From contig NZ_JFYV01000053.1 in assembly GCF_000632225.1 (NCBI RefSeq), positions 62,001 to 126,000 on the forward strand: a stretch of 64,000 bases of DNA, given 5' to 3'. The DNA comes from Sphingomonas sp. RIT328. GTDB lineage: Bacteria > Pseudomonadota > Alphaproteobacteria > Sphingomonadales > Sphingomonadaceae. Positions 26,215 to 35,033 of this stretch are shown piece by piece. How positions within the stretch are numbered: position 1 is the first letter of the stretch; every line of letters starts with the position of its first letter. Both the position numbers and the translations under genes were made by a program. Below the pieces are notes generated by a model. The model was not told the origin of the DNA and searched no databases. It was given only the letters and a program-made list of their open reading frames with translations.

Positions 26215-27381
26215 TCACCGCCATGCCGTCGTGCGCAGGACGCGGATCGCGCTGCGCACCGGCACCGGCGGTTTGCCCGTCAGTATCCGCATCTTGTCCT
26301 TGAGGCTCGATCGCCCCGCATAGAAACGGGTGATGAGCGTCGGGTCGAGACGGTAGAAGCGCTCGATGATGCGCCAACGTTCCGCCGGATCGCCCGCGCG
26401 GAACATCATTGCGCTGAGCATGCGGTAGAAGGCGCCGCGCTTCCAGGCAGCACGGGCGTAATCATGCGTGAAGCGCGCCAGCGCCTTGCCCGACAGGTCG
26501 CTCTGCCCGGCGAGCGCCACCGCCAGCCGCACCGCATCGGGCAGCGAATAGCCGGTGGTCGGCTGGAACAGCCCGGCGCGCATCCCCGCCTTGGCGACAT
26601 GCGCGCCGCTCGACCGCCAATAGGTTTCGAAATCACCGCCGAGCGTGATCGGCAGCACCCCGGCCTCGGTCCGCATCACGCTGTCGACCAGCCAGCCCCG
26701 GCCGGCGGCATAAGCGGCGATGCGGGTCCCGAGCGCGGCGCGGTCGATCTGCGGCGTATCGCTGTAATAGGTGTCCTCGACGAACATCCGGTCGTCGGCG
26801 AACGGCAGGCAATAGACGAAGCGATAACCGTCGATCTGCGCGACCGTCGCGTCCATCACCGTCGGGATCGGCTTGCCGTGCGGATGGTGGAGCAACAGCT
26901 CCTGCCCGAGGAACTTCTGCCAGCCGAGGTCGAGCACCGACAGATCGCCGGGGCCGCGGCAGTCGATCACGCCCTTGGCGGCGATGCGGTCGCCGTCGGC
27001 GAGCACCACCGCGGTCGCCGAGACGGCGAGCACCTTGCGCCCGAGCAGGAACGCCCGCTCGGGCAGCTGCGCGCGCAGCACCGCGTGCAATCGCTCGCTC
27101 GTCACCGAATGATAGGTCGCCGCGATCGGCCGCGCGAGATCGGGGAAGGCGACGTCATAGCCGGTCCAGTCGTGGACGACCAATGGCGCGACCAGCCAGC
27201 GGTCCGCCGCATCGACGTCGCTGCCGAAGAACGACCAGACGTGATCGCCGCCGAGATGCGGCGCCGCCTCGATGATCCGCACGTCGAGGTCGGGGCGGCG
27301 GCTGTGCAGTGCGAGGGCGATCAGCCCGCCGGCGAGGCCGCCGCCGACGATCGCAACATCGCAAGGGATGGTGGAGCCCAT
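26215..27381 (-). CDS. crtY: Lycopene beta-cyclase
   Basis: 388 residues. The N-terminal dinucleotide motif is VAIVGGGLAGGLIALAL. HVWSFF, CRGPGDLSVLDLGWQKFLGQE, FVYCLPFADDRMFVEDTYYSD and GMRAGLFQPTTGYSLPDAV are landmarks of bacterial CrtY. It cyclises lycopene to beta-carotene, the precursor of the yellow nostoxanthin/zeaxanthin pigments of sphingomonads. First gene of a crtY-crtI operon. Confidence 0.95.
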   Translation of the reverse strand: MGSTIPCDVAIVGGGLAGGLIALALHSRRPDLDVRIIEAAPHLGGDHVWSFFGSDVDAADRWLVAPLVVHDWTGYDVAFPDLARPIAATYHSVTSERLHAVLRAQLPERAFLLGRKVLAVSATAVVLADGDRIAAKGVIDCRGPGDLSVLDLGWQKFLGQELLLHHPHGKPIPTVMDATVAQIDGYRFVYCLPFADDRMFVEDTYYSDTPQIDRAALGTRIAAYAAGRGWLVDSVMRTEAGVLPITLGGDFETYWRSSGAHVAKAGMRAGLFQPTTGYSLPDAVRLAVALAGQSDLSGKALARFTHDYARAAWKRGAFYRMLSAMMFRAGDPAERWRIIERFYRLDPTLITRFYAGRSSLKDKMRILTGKPPVPVRSAIRVLRTTAWR

Positions 27382-27458
27382 GGCTGCGCCTACCGCAAAG
27401 CGTCGCGCGCGAGAACTGCCATTTTCGACTCGCCCGCGCCGCGCTATCCCCAGCGACG

Positions 27459-27977
27459 ATGACCCCGCCGCAGCTCACCACCGACCGACTGACCCTGCAC
27501 GTCCACCGGCCGCAGGATTGGGCCGAGCTGGCGGCGATGTGGGCCGATCCGGCCGTCTACATGCGGATCGGCGGCGTCGCGCGTCCGCCCGAGGACGTGT
27601 GGCTGCGGCTGTTGCGCAGCATCGGCCAGTGGCAGGCGTTCGGCTATGGCAGCTGGGTGGTGCGCACGCATGACGGCGCGTTCGTCGGCGAGGCGGGGCT
27701 GCTCGAATCGCGGCGCGCGATCGAGCCGCCGCTCGCCTGGCCGGAGGCGGGATGGACGCTCGCACCCGCGCAGCATGGCCGCGGCTATGCGCAGGAGGCG
27801 ATGACCGCGGCGCTCGACTGGGCGGCGGCGCATGGTGCACCGCGGACGACCTGCATCATCGATCCCGCCAATGCGCCGTCGCTGCGCCTCGCCGCCAAGC
27901 TGGGCTATGAAGCGGTGCGTGAGGCGTCCTATCATGGCCGCACGGTGCAGGTGCTGGAGCGCGGCGTCCGCGATTAA
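27459..27977 (+). CDS. GNAT family N-acetyltransferase
   Basis: 172 residues from the ATG at 27459. Typical RimJ/RimL-like layout: LTTDRLTLHVHRPQDW, GEAGLLESRR, an acetyl-CoA loop APAQHGRGYAQEA and the late strand NAPSLRLAAKLGYE. It acetylates an amine on a protein or small molecule; the substrate is unknown. It is divergent from crtY with 77 bp between the starts. Confidence 0.88.
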   Translation: MTPPQLTTDRLTLHVHRPQDWAELAAMWADPAVYMRIGGVARPPEDVWLRLLRSIGQWQAFGYGSWVVRTHDGAFVGEAGLLESRRAIEPPLAWPEAGWTLAPAQHGRGYAQEAMTAALDWAAAHGAPRTTCIIDPANAPSLRLAAKLGYEAVREASYHGRTVQVLERGVRD

Positions 27978-28016
27978 CGCTGCCCCCGCGCACGGAAATC
28001 CGCTACATCCGTCGCC

Positions 28017-28835
28017 ATGCTGCTCGCCGTCACCCTCTCCGCGCTGGCGATGACGTTGATCGTCGGCGTGCGCTATCTGATCGTTTCGGGCGCGTTCGCG
28101 GCGGCGACGCGGCTGCGGCATCCCGGCCTGTATCGCGGGCTCGATGCGCAGATGCGCCGCGAGGTGGCGTGGAGCCTCGCCTCCGCGGCGATCTACGGCA
28201 TTCCGGCAGGCGTGCTCGCCTGGGGCTGGCAGGCGCATGGCTGGACGCGCGTCTATCGCGATGTCCACGCTTATCCCTTATGGTATTGGCCCGTCTCGAT
28301 CCTCGTCTATCTCGTGCTGCACGACACCTGGTTCTACTGGACGCATCGCTGGATGCACCGGCCCAAGGTGTTCAAGGCGGCGCATGCCGTCCACCACGCC
28401 AGCCGCCCGCCGACCGCCTGGGCGGCGATGGCCTTTCACCCGATCGAGGCGCTGACCGGTGCTGTGGCAATTCCGGCACTGGTGCTGGCAATTCCGATCC
28501 ACGTCTCGGCTCTGGGCTTCGTGCTGATGATCATGACGGTTATGGGCGTAACCAATCATATGGGCTGGGAGGTTTTCCCGCGGTTCATGTGGCGGGGGCC
28601 ATTGGGGGGCTGGTTGATCACCGCCAGCCATCATCAGCGGCATCATGAACTCTATGGGTGTAATTATGGGCTCTATTTCCGGTTCTGGGATCGCCTGTGC
28701 GGCACCGATCGCGGCGTCGGCGATTTCGCGCGCAGCCATGCGCGGGCCAGGGCGCAGGTCGCGGGCGGCGGCGATCGCCGCGCTGGTGCCGGCGGCCGCG
28801 CTGGTCTTGGGCGCGGCGCCGATCGCCCGGCTTGA
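28017..28835 (+). CDS. Sterol desaturase / fatty acid hydroxylase family protein
   Basis: 272 residues. Membrane helices surround the His clusters of the di-iron hydroxylase superfamily: HDTWFYWTHRWMH, HAVHH and HHQRHH. Substrates in the family include sterols, carotenoids, hopanoids and sphingolipids; the neighbouring crt genes make a carotenoid or membrane lipid possible, but this is inference. The last 40 residues are low-complexity Gly/Arg/Ala and lie inside the next gene's 98-bp overlap, suggesting loss of an earlier stop. Confidence 0.82.
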   Translation: MLLAVTLSALAMTLIVGVRYLIVSGAFAAATRLRHPGLYRGLDAQMRREVAWSLASAAIYGIPAGVLAWGWQAHGWTRVYRDVHAYPLWYWPVSILVYLVLHDTWFYWTHRWMHRPKVFKAAHAVHHASRPPTAWAAMAFHPIEALTGAVAIPALVLAIPIHVSALGFVLMIMTVMGVTNHMGWEVFPRFMWRGPLGGWLITASHHQRHHELYGCNYGLYFRFWDRLCGTDRGVGDFARSHARARAQVAGGGDRRAGAGGRAGLGRGADRPA

Positions 28836-29190
28836 CGTCTCGGTCAGCCAGATGCGCTCGGCCAAGGGCATGCTGCGCGTCTGCCTGACCGCCGACCCGG
28901 AGAATTTCCCGGCCTGCGTCGACGATGCCGATGCGATCACCCGCTCGGTACCCGCCGATGCGCATGCGATGCGGTTCGAAGGCCTGCCGCACGGCCAATA
29001 TGCCGTCGCGGTGATCCACGACGAGAACGGCAATCGCAAGCTCGACACTTTCGCCGGCATCCCGCGCGAAGGCTTCGGCTTCTCGCGCAACCCGCCGATC
29101 CGTTTCGGCGCGCCGCGCTTCGCCGCCGCGCGTTTCGCGATCACCGGTGATGCAAATCAGCAACAGATCAAGATGCATTACATGCTCTGA
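28738..29190 (+). CDS. DUF2141 domain exported protein
   Basis: 150 residues from an ATG at 28738, which gives an Arg-rich N-region and hydrophobic core (AAIAALVPAAALVLGAAP), a signal peptide. The mature part (VCLTADPENFPAC, GLPHGQYAVAVIHDENGNRKLDT, GIPREGFGFSRNP) is DUF2141. This small beta-sandwich family is often found beside lipid or carotenoid genes; its function is unknown. It overlaps the upstream hydroxylase gene by 98 bp. Confidence 0.82.
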   Translation: MRGPGRRSRAAAIAALVPAAALVLGAAPIARLDVSVSQMRSAKGMLRVCLTADPENFPACVDDADAITRSVPADAHAMRFEGLPHGQYAVAVIHDENGNRKLDTFAGIPREGFGFSRNPPIRFGAPRFAAARFAITGDANQQQIKMHYML

Positions 29191-29259
29191 TCGGTCGGGC
29201 AGGGATAGCAAAAGCGGTTCACCGCGTTACGCCGTCGTAACAGGTTTGGAGCCGTAGCC

Positions 29260-30123
29260 GTGTCGCTCAAGTTTCTCATGCCGCTCGCGCTCGCCGCTGC
29301 CGCCATCACCGCCGCCCCGGCCCAGGCGCAGGAGGCCGCCGCACCGGGGCCGACCGATTTCGACTTCAACCGCGACACCGTCACCGTCGGCGCCGGCGGC
29401 GTCTATCTCAGCGACTACGAAGGCTCGAACGATTATCGCTTCACCGCGGCGCCGGGCGCGGTCGGCTCGATCAAGGGCTATGGCTTCATCATCGCCGGCA
29501 ACCGGTTCAGCGTCGACCTGATCCGCGACAAGCCGGGTCCGGTCTGGGACGTGCAGGCCGGCCCGATCGGCGTGGTCAACTTCAACCGCAGCAGCCTCAA
29601 GAGCATCGACGATCCCCGCGTCCGCGCGCTCGGCAAGGTCGATACCGCGATCGAACTGGGCGGTTATGTCGGCATCGGCAAGACCGGCGTGATCACCAGC
29701 GATTACGATCAACTCGCGGCGACGGTCAGCTATCGCCACGACGTCGCCGGCGCGCACGACAGCGGCATCTGGCAGCCGAGCGTCAGTTATCTGACCCCGC
29801 TCAGCACCAAGATGGCGGTGGCGCTGTTCGCTTCGGCCGAACATGCCGGCCGCGGCTATGCGACCACCTATTTCTCGGTATCGCCGACGCAGACGCTGGC
29901 GAGCGGACTGCCGACCTACAATGCGCGGTCGGGCTGGAAGAATTATTCGCTCGGCGGCCTCTATACCTATGCGCTGACCGGCGACCTGCTGCACGGCTTC
30001 AAGATCGTCGCCGGCGGCACCTATGTGCGGATGCTCAACGGCTTCGCCGACAGTCCGCTGGTCAGCGTCGCAGGTTCGCGCAACCAGTGGCTCGGGGCGG
30101 TCGGGCTCGCCTATACCTTCTGA
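29260..30123 (+). CDS. MipA/OmpV family outer-membrane protein
   Basis: 287 residues starting with GTG, signal peptide ending APAQAQE. Repeated amphipathic beta strands and a terminal Phe (GLAYTF) fit an outer-membrane barrel; VGAGGVYLSDYEGSND and GYGFIIAGNRFSVDLIRD match the MipA/OmpV family. MipA scaffolds murein enzymes in E. coli, while other members are adhesins or ligand-responsive barrels. The exact role here is open. It ends directly next to the anti-sigma gene stop (convergent). Confidence 0.88.
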   Translation: MSLKFLMPLALAAAAITAAPAQAQEAAAPGPTDFDFNRDTVTVGAGGVYLSDYEGSNDYRFTAAPGAVGSIKGYGFIIAGNRFSVDLIRDKPGPVWDVQAGPIGVVNFNRSSLKSIDDPRVRALGKVDTAIELGGYVGIGKTGVITSDYDQLAATVSYRHDVAGAHDSGIWQPSVSYLTPLSTKMAVALFASAEHAGRGYATTYFSVSPTQTLASGLPTYNARSGWKNYSLGGLYTYALTGDLLHGFKIVAGGTYVRMLNGFADSPLVSVAGSRNQWLGAVGLAYTF

Positions 30124-30831
30124 TCAGCCGGTGAGCGTGCCGGTCGCGACCACCGGTCCGGTCGGCAGCCCGGTCGGTGAGCCGCCGACCGGTTCGATCG
30201 AGATCGCCAGCACCGTATCGGCGGCGATCGCCTGCCGCGCCGCCGCGGGGACGACGAGCCGCGTCGGCCCGCCCGCCACCAGGCCGAGCGAGCGCGGCGC
30301 CTCCTTGCCGCGGATCGCCCACAGCTCGGCGGAGCGTCCGGCGGGGACGGGGAGCGCGCCGGTGATCCGCACCGTCGCCCGGGCGGGATCGTAGGCGGCA
30401 GCGAGCGGCGCCCCGCCGCCGGTCGGCGCGATCGCGGCGAGCAAGGGGGCGGGGGCCGGCGCCGGCATGCGCACCGCGATCTGCACCGGGGCAGGTAGCG
30501 GGCGCAGCAGCTCGAACATGGTGACGCCGAGCAGCAGCAGCGCAGCAAAGCTCGCCACCAGCGCGAGACGGCGCCATGCCATATTGTCGTTGGCGGGCGT
30601 CGCCGCCTTGCCGTCCAGCGACGCCTCGATCCGCGACGCCAGCGATTGCGGCGCCGCCACCTCGGGCCAGTCGGCGAACAGCGCGCCGAACCAGTCGCGC
30701 CAGCGCTCCACGTCCGCGGCAAAGTCCGGATCGCGCGCCAGCCGGCGCAACGCGGCGGTACGCTCCTCGCCGTCGAGCAGGCCGAGCGCGAGCTCCGCCG
30801 CGGCGATATCGGGTTCGTCAGGCGGCGGCAT
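30124..30831 (-). CDS. Anti-sigma factor, RskA-type
   Basis: 235 residues from the ATG at 30831. The N-terminal cytoplasmic domain (ELALGLLDGEERTAAL) binds the sigma factor. A single membrane helix (LVASFAALLLLGVTMFELL) is followed by the periplasmic RskA domain (GRSAELWAIRGKEAPRSLGLV). It holds the upstream ECF sigma factor inactive until a signal frees it, probably by regulated proteolysis. The start overlaps the sigma gene by 14 bp, so the two are made together. Confidence 0.88.
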   Translation of the reverse strand: MPPPDEPDIAAAELALGLLDGEERTAALRRLARDPDFAADVERWRDWFGALFADWPEVAAPQSLASRIEASLDGKAATPANDNMAWRRLALVASFAALLLLGVTMFELLRPLPAPVQIAVRMPAPAPAPLLAAIAPTGGGAPLAAAYDPARATVRITGALPVPAGRSAELWAIRGKEAPRSLGLVAGGPTRLVVPAAARQAIAADTVLAISIEPVGGSPTGLPTGPVVATGTLTG

Positions 30832-31396
30832 CGAGGCACCCCCGTAACGCGAGCAAGCCACGCCGCACCCAGCTTTTCATCGTGCCGAGCGGCACCGCCT
30901 GCGCCAGCGCCAGCTCGGCATAGGTCAGCCCGCCGAAGAAGGCGCTGCGGATCGCGCTGCGCTGGCGCGGCTCGATCGCCTCGAGGCAGCCATGCAGGCG
31001 GCCGTGCAATTCGTCGGCGATCAGCGTCTCGTCCTGCGCGCGCGCCGGATCGGCGAGCGCGTCGGCGGCCTCGACCGGGGCGGCGCGCGCCCGCGTCTGG
31101 CGACGGCGCCAGTCGATCGAGCGGTTGCGCGCGATCGTCGCCAGCCAGGCGATCGGGCTCGCCCGTTCCGGTCGATAGGTGGCGGCGCGATGCCAGATGG
31201 TGAGATATACGTCGTGCAGCACGTCCTCCGCACCTTGCCTGTCTTCGCAGATACGCAGGCAGATGCCGAAAAGCTTCGCAGAGGTGAGTTGATAGACCGT
31301 ACGGAAGGCGTCGCGATCGGCATCACCGGTGCGGATCAGCGCCTCGACCAGCGCGGCGCGTGCGGCGTTGGCGGAGGAGGGATCGGGGGATGACAC
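30818..31396 (-). CDS. ECF sigma factor, SigK/ECF19-like
   Basis: 192 residues with region 2 (CEDRQGAEDVLHDVYLTIW and PIAWLATIARNRSIDWRRR) and region 4 (GLTYAELALAQAVPLGTMKSWVRRG). The pairing with an RskA anti-sigma factor fits ECF19. It directs RNA polymerase to a small regulon; the divergent ferritin-like genes 205 bp away are the obvious candidates (inference). The space between them should hold both promoters; no convincing -35/-10 was identified by eye. Confidence 0.9.
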   Translation of the reverse strand: MSSPDPSSANAARAALVEALIRTGDADRDAFRTVYQLTSAKLFGICLRICEDRQGAEDVLHDVYLTIWHRAATYRPERASPIAWLATIARNRSIDWRRRQTRARAAPVEAADALADPARAQDETLIADELHGRLHGCLEAIEPRQRSAIRSAFFGGLTYAELALAQAVPLGTMKSWVRRGLLALRGCLDAAA

Positions 31397-31601
31397 GCGC
31401 GAAGGCTAACCGTCCGTCGCCTGCCCGGCAATGGTCCGCCGACCCAAATGATACCGAAGCGAATGTTTTTTGCCACAAAGACACATTGTTGCGGGAGTCG
31501 CCGCATCTTTCGGGATGGCACCGACGTATCTGACCGACGGCCGCCCGCTCCGGTGGGAGCGTAACCGGCGGACCGTGACACGGTGAGGGAGGTTGCTACC
31601 G

Positions 31602-32630
31602 ATGGCCGAGACACAGCAGATCATCGAGGCGTTTGATGCGCGCGCCCGGCGGCGCGAGGAGCGCCGCGAATTCTTCAAGAACGCGATGGGCCTGGCCGCG
31701 GTGACCGCAGCCGGCGCGGCGGCGATGTCGTTCACCGGCGAGGCCGCGGCGCAAACCGCCGTGTCCGAGGTCGACGTGCTCAACTTCGCGCTCAACCTCG
31801 AATATCTCGAAGCGCAATTCTACAGCTATGCCGCTTATGGCGTCGGCCTGCCCAACAACCTGCTGACCGGCGGCGTCGGCACGCAGGGTTCGGTGGTGAC
31901 CGGCAGCGGCACCGGCATGGCGCGCCAGGTGCAGTTCAGCGACGCCGGCATCGCCGCCTATGCGCGCGAGATCGCCGCCGACGAGGTTGCCCACGTCACC
32001 TTCCTGCGCGCCGCGATCCGCGGCACCGGCACCAGCGATTCGCTGATCGCGGCGATGCCGCAGATCGACATTTCCGGATCGAGCGGCGGCGCCTTCGCGG
32101 CGGCGGCCTCGAGCACCAGCCCGTCGCTGGCGGGGTTCGACCCCTATGCCAATGACGACAGCTTCCTCATCGCGGCCTATGTCTTCGAGGACGTCGGCGT
32201 CACCGCCTACAAGGGTGCGGCCGGCGCCTTGATCAACAACAAGACCTATCTGGAGGCGGCCGCCGGCATCCTCGCGGTCGAGGCCTATCATGCCGCGATC
32301 GTCCGCGGCGCGCTTTACGCCCGCGGTATCGCGACACCGGCGATCAGCACCGCGCAGAGCGACATCACCGCGGCGAACGCCATCTCCAACCTGCGCGATT
32401 CGGTCGACGGTTCGAGCGACCTCGACCAGGGGCTGACCACGAGCAGCAGCAGCGCCGGCACCGTGTCGAACATCGTGCCGCTCGACAGCAACGGTCTCGC
32501 GTTCAGCCGGACCCCGGCGCAGGTGCTCAACATCGTCTATCTGAATCCGAAATCGGTGACGGCGGGCGGCTTCTTCCCGAACGGCATCAACAACGGAAAC
32601 AGCGGGCTGCGCAGCAGCGCCGCGAACTGA
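31602..32630 (+). CDS. Tat-exported ferritin-like (PCC13-62 type) protein 1
   Basis: 342 residues from the ATG at 31602, RBS GGAGG 9 bp upstream. A twin-arginine signal (RREFFK, residues 21-26) ends with signal peptidase I site AAAQT (about residue 50). The mature four-helix domain (PF13668 type) carries a full di-iron ligand pattern: E67/E70 in NLEYLEAQFY, E128-x-x-H131 in DEVAHVTF, E196 in VFEDVG, E227-x-x-H230 in VEAYHA. A C-terminal segment (LNIVYLNPKS, GGFFPNG) is shared by all four copies. Periplasmic; the plant homologue is desiccation-induced. First of the array. Confidence 0.85.
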   Translation: MAETQQIIEAFDARARRREERREFFKNAMGLAAVTAAGAAAMSFTGEAAAQTAVSEVDVLNFALNLEYLEAQFYSYAAYGVGLPNNLLTGGVGTQGSVVTGSGTGMARQVQFSDAGIAAYAREIAADEVAHVTFLRAAIRGTGTSDSLIAAMPQIDISGSSGGAFAAAASSTSPSLAGFDPYANDDSFLIAAYVFEDVGVTAYKGAAGALINNKTYLEAAAGILAVEAYHAAIVRGALYARGIATPAISTAQSDITAANAISNLRDSVDGSSDLDQGLTTSSSSAGTVSNIVPLDSNGLAFSRTPAQVLNIVYLNPKSVTAGGFFPNGINNGNSGLRSSAAN

Positions 32631-32644
32631 GCAGGGGTGGATCT

Positions 32645-33694
32645 ATGACACACGAAACTTCCGTCCTCGCCATCGTCGAGGCCGCCGTCGCCCGTCGCGC
32701 CGCGCGTCGCGCCTTCATGAAGACCGCCGCCACCAGCGTCGCCGCAGCGGGTGGCCTCGCGCTGCTCGCCGGCTGCAACGACGACAACAATCCCTCGCCG
32801 GCCCCGACGCCCACGCCGACGCCGACCGCGACCTCGGTCAGCACCGATGCGGCGGTGCTCAACTTCGCGCTCAACCTCGAATATCTCGAAGCGCAATTCT
32901 ACAGTTACGCCGCATTCGGCGTCGGCCTGTCGGCCTCGCTGCTGACCGGCACGGGGACGCCCGGCGCGGTGGTGACCGGCTCGGGCGCCGGTTATCCGCG
33001 CGCGGTCGATTTCAGCGGCGATCCGCTGATCGGCCAATATGCGCGTGAGATCGCCCAGGACGAGATCGCGCACGTCACCTTCCTGCGCACGGCGCTCGGT
33101 GTCGCCGCGGTGGCGCAGCCGGCGATCGACCTGTCGGGCACGTCGACCGGCGCGTTCACCGCGGCGGCGCGCGCCGCCGGGGTGGTCGGGTCGACCGGGC
33201 TGTTCGATCCCTATGCCAGCCCGACCAACTTCCTGCTCGGCGCCTATATCTTCGAGGATATCGGCGTCACCGCCTACAAGGGGGCGTCGCCGGTGATCTC
33301 GGCGACCTATCTCGACGCGGCGGCAGGGATCCTGGCGGCGGAGGCCTATCACGCCGGGCTGGTCCGCTCGATCCTCTACACGCGCGGCATCACCAACGCC
33401 GATATCATCACCGCGACCACCAAGATCTCGGACGCGCGCGATCTGCTCGACGGCACCAGCACCGGCACCAACGGCGACGACGATCAGGGGATCGCCGGCA
33501 CCAATATCGGCCAGGCGAATGCGATCTCGAACATCGTCCCGACCGATGCCAACGCCATCGCCTACAGCCGCAGCGTCCAGCAGGTGCACAATATCGCCTA
33601 TCTGAACGTCAGTGGCAGCAACCGCACCCGCGGCGGCTTCTTCCCGGCGGGCACCAACAATCCCGATCCCAACTACACCGTCGGCCTCGGCTGA
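32645..33694 (+). CDS. Tat-exported ferritin-like lipoprotein 2
   Basis: 349 residues, RBS AGGGGTGG. The Tat motif is RRAFMK, then lipobox LLAGC (Cys44), so the protein is a lipoprotein; a Pro/Thr linker (PTPTPTPTATS) follows and joins the same ferritin-like domain as its neighbours: LEYLEAQFYSY, DEIAHVTF, IFEDIGVTAYKG, AEAYHAGLV. It starts 14 bp after gene 1, so the two form a transcription unit. Its body is most like copy 4 (both contain GAFTAAARAAGV). Confidence 0.85.
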   Translation: MTHETSVLAIVEAAVARRAARRAFMKTAATSVAAAGGLALLAGCNDDNNPSPAPTPTPTPTATSVSTDAAVLNFALNLEYLEAQFYSYAAFGVGLSASLLTGTGTPGAVVTGSGAGYPRAVDFSGDPLIGQYAREIAQDEIAHVTFLRTALGVAAVAQPAIDLSGTSTGAFTAAARAAGVVGSTGLFDPYASPTNFLLGAYIFEDIGVTAYKGASPVISATYLDAAAGILAAEAYHAGLVRSILYTRGITNADIITATTKISDARDLLDGTSTGTNGDDDQGIAGTNIGQANAISNIVPTDANAIAYSRSVQQVHNIAYLNVSGSNRTRGGFFPAGTNNPDPNYTVGLG

Positions 33695-33748
33695 CGGGTC
33701 GGTCCGCGGCCGGTCGACTGCCCCTTCCCGGCCGGCCGGCGCACGGGT

Positions 33749-33787
33749 CCTCCCTCGGTCTTGCGACCGGGGGAGGATTTTCGTTTC
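33749..33787 (+). terminator. Intrinsic terminator between the two ferritin-like pairs
   Basis: CCTCCCTCGGTC (33749-33760), loop TTGC, and GACCGGGGGAGG (33765-33776) form a 12-bp stem with one G-T wobble, then ATTTTCGTTT. It lies 55 bp after gene 2 and should split genes 1-2 from genes 3-4 into separate transcripts. Confidence 0.75.
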
Positions 33788-33919
33788 CCGCGGGTGCCGC
33801 TTCCGTCGCATCATGGGCGTTTTCCGCCGCGATGGGCTTGACGCCTCCGGCGGGATGCGGAACGGCAAGCCATCCAGGGGCGACGGCTGCGCCGCCCGCG
33901 CGTGGGGAGATCCCGAGTA

Positions 33920-34996
33920 ATGACCGCCCAGACCGATACCGACAGCGCGATCGCCGCCGCGTTCGACGCCCGCGTCCAGCGCCGCACCGAACGCCGCGAC
34001 TTCTTCCGCACCGCGATGGGTGCGATGGCGGTCACCGCCGGCGTTTCGGCGCTGACCATGGCGGGATCGGCCGAGGCGCAGACCACCACCTATGCCGATG
34101 CCGACATCCTCAATTTCGCGCTCAACCTCGAATATCTCGAGGCGCAATTCTATGCCTATGCGACCGGCGGCGCCGGCATCGCCGCCAACCTGCTGACCGG
34201 TGCCGGCACGCAGGGCGCCGCCAATTTCAGCGGCGCGCGCGCGGTGACCTTCACCGATTCGGTGCTCGCCCGCTACGCCCGCGAGATCGCCGCGGACGAG
34301 CTCGCGCACGTCACCTATCTGCGCACCGCGCTCGGCAGCGCCGCCGTCGCGCAACCGGCGCTCGATCTGTCGGTGAGCCCGACCAGCGCCTTCTCCGCCG
34401 CCGCGCTCGCCGCCAAGCTGATCAACAGCGGCGACAGCTTCAATCCCTATGCGAGCGAGGATGCCTTCCTGCTCGCCGCCTATCTGTTCGAGGACGTCGG
34501 CGTCACCGCCTACAAGGGCGCGGCGCCGCTCCTCACCACCACCTATGTCGAAGCGGCGGCGGGTATTCTCGCGGTCGAGGCCTATCATGCCGCGACGATC
34601 CGCGGCGAGCTGTTCCGGCGCGGATCGGCGAGCGGATCGGCGCTGATCGCCAGCGCCAGCGCGATCTCCGACGCGCGCGACAGCCTCGACGGCGGGACCG
34701 ACATCGACCAGGGGATCACCCCCGGCACCACCGTCGCGCCGGGCCAGGCGACGCCGACGCCGACCCCCACCGCGACGGCGACCGCGACGCCGACTCCCAC
34801 GCCGACCGCGACCGCGACGCCGACGCCCACCTATGCGGTGTCGAACATCGTCCCCACCGACGCCAACAGCATCGTCTACACCCGCACCCCCAATCAGGTG
34901 CTCAACATCGTCTATCTCAACGCCGCGGCGGCGAGCGCGGGCGGTTTCTTCCCCGCCGGCCTCAACGGCACCATCAAGGCGGCGGTCGCCTCCTGA
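33920..34996 (+). CDS. Tat-exported ferritin-like protein 3
   Basis: 358 residues from the ATG at 33920. Tat motif RRDFFR, then a signal peptidase I site (AEAQT, about residue 53), no lipobox, so soluble in the periplasm like copy 1, whose N-terminus it resembles closely (AFDARxxRRxERR). Di-iron ligands are retained (LEYLEAQFYAY, DELAHVTY, LFEDVG, VEAYHA). A Pro/Thr repeat tract (about residues 276-304) interrupts the C-terminal part, while in copies 2 and 4 it follows the lipobox. Confidence 0.85.
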   Translation: MTAQTDTDSAIAAAFDARVQRRTERRDFFRTAMGAMAVTAGVSALTMAGSAEAQTTTYADADILNFALNLEYLEAQFYAYATGGAGIAANLLTGAGTQGAANFSGARAVTFTDSVLARYAREIAADELAHVTYLRTALGSAAVAQPALDLSVSPTSAFSAAALAAKLINSGDSFNPYASEDAFLLAAYLFEDVGVTAYKGAAPLLTTTYVEAAAGILAVEAYHAATIRGELFRRGSASGSALIASASAISDARDSLDGGTDIDQGITPGTTVAPGQATPTPTPTATATATPTPTPTATATPTPTYAVSNIVPTDANSIVYTRTPNQVLNIVYLNAAAASAGGFFPAGLNGTIKAAVAS

Positions 34997-35033
34997 TCCC
35001 GCCCGAATCCGAACGCTTGCAGGGGTAGCCCCG

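Noticed and set aside
33859..33885. Possible EcfG promoter before ferritin-like gene 3 (GGAAC at 33859-33863)
   Set aside because: The -10 part (CGAC after 17 bp) does not match CGTT well enough.
34747..34833. Tandem repeat that might be a CRISPR or non-coding satellite
   Set aside because: It is an in-frame Pro/Thr linker; there are no spacers.
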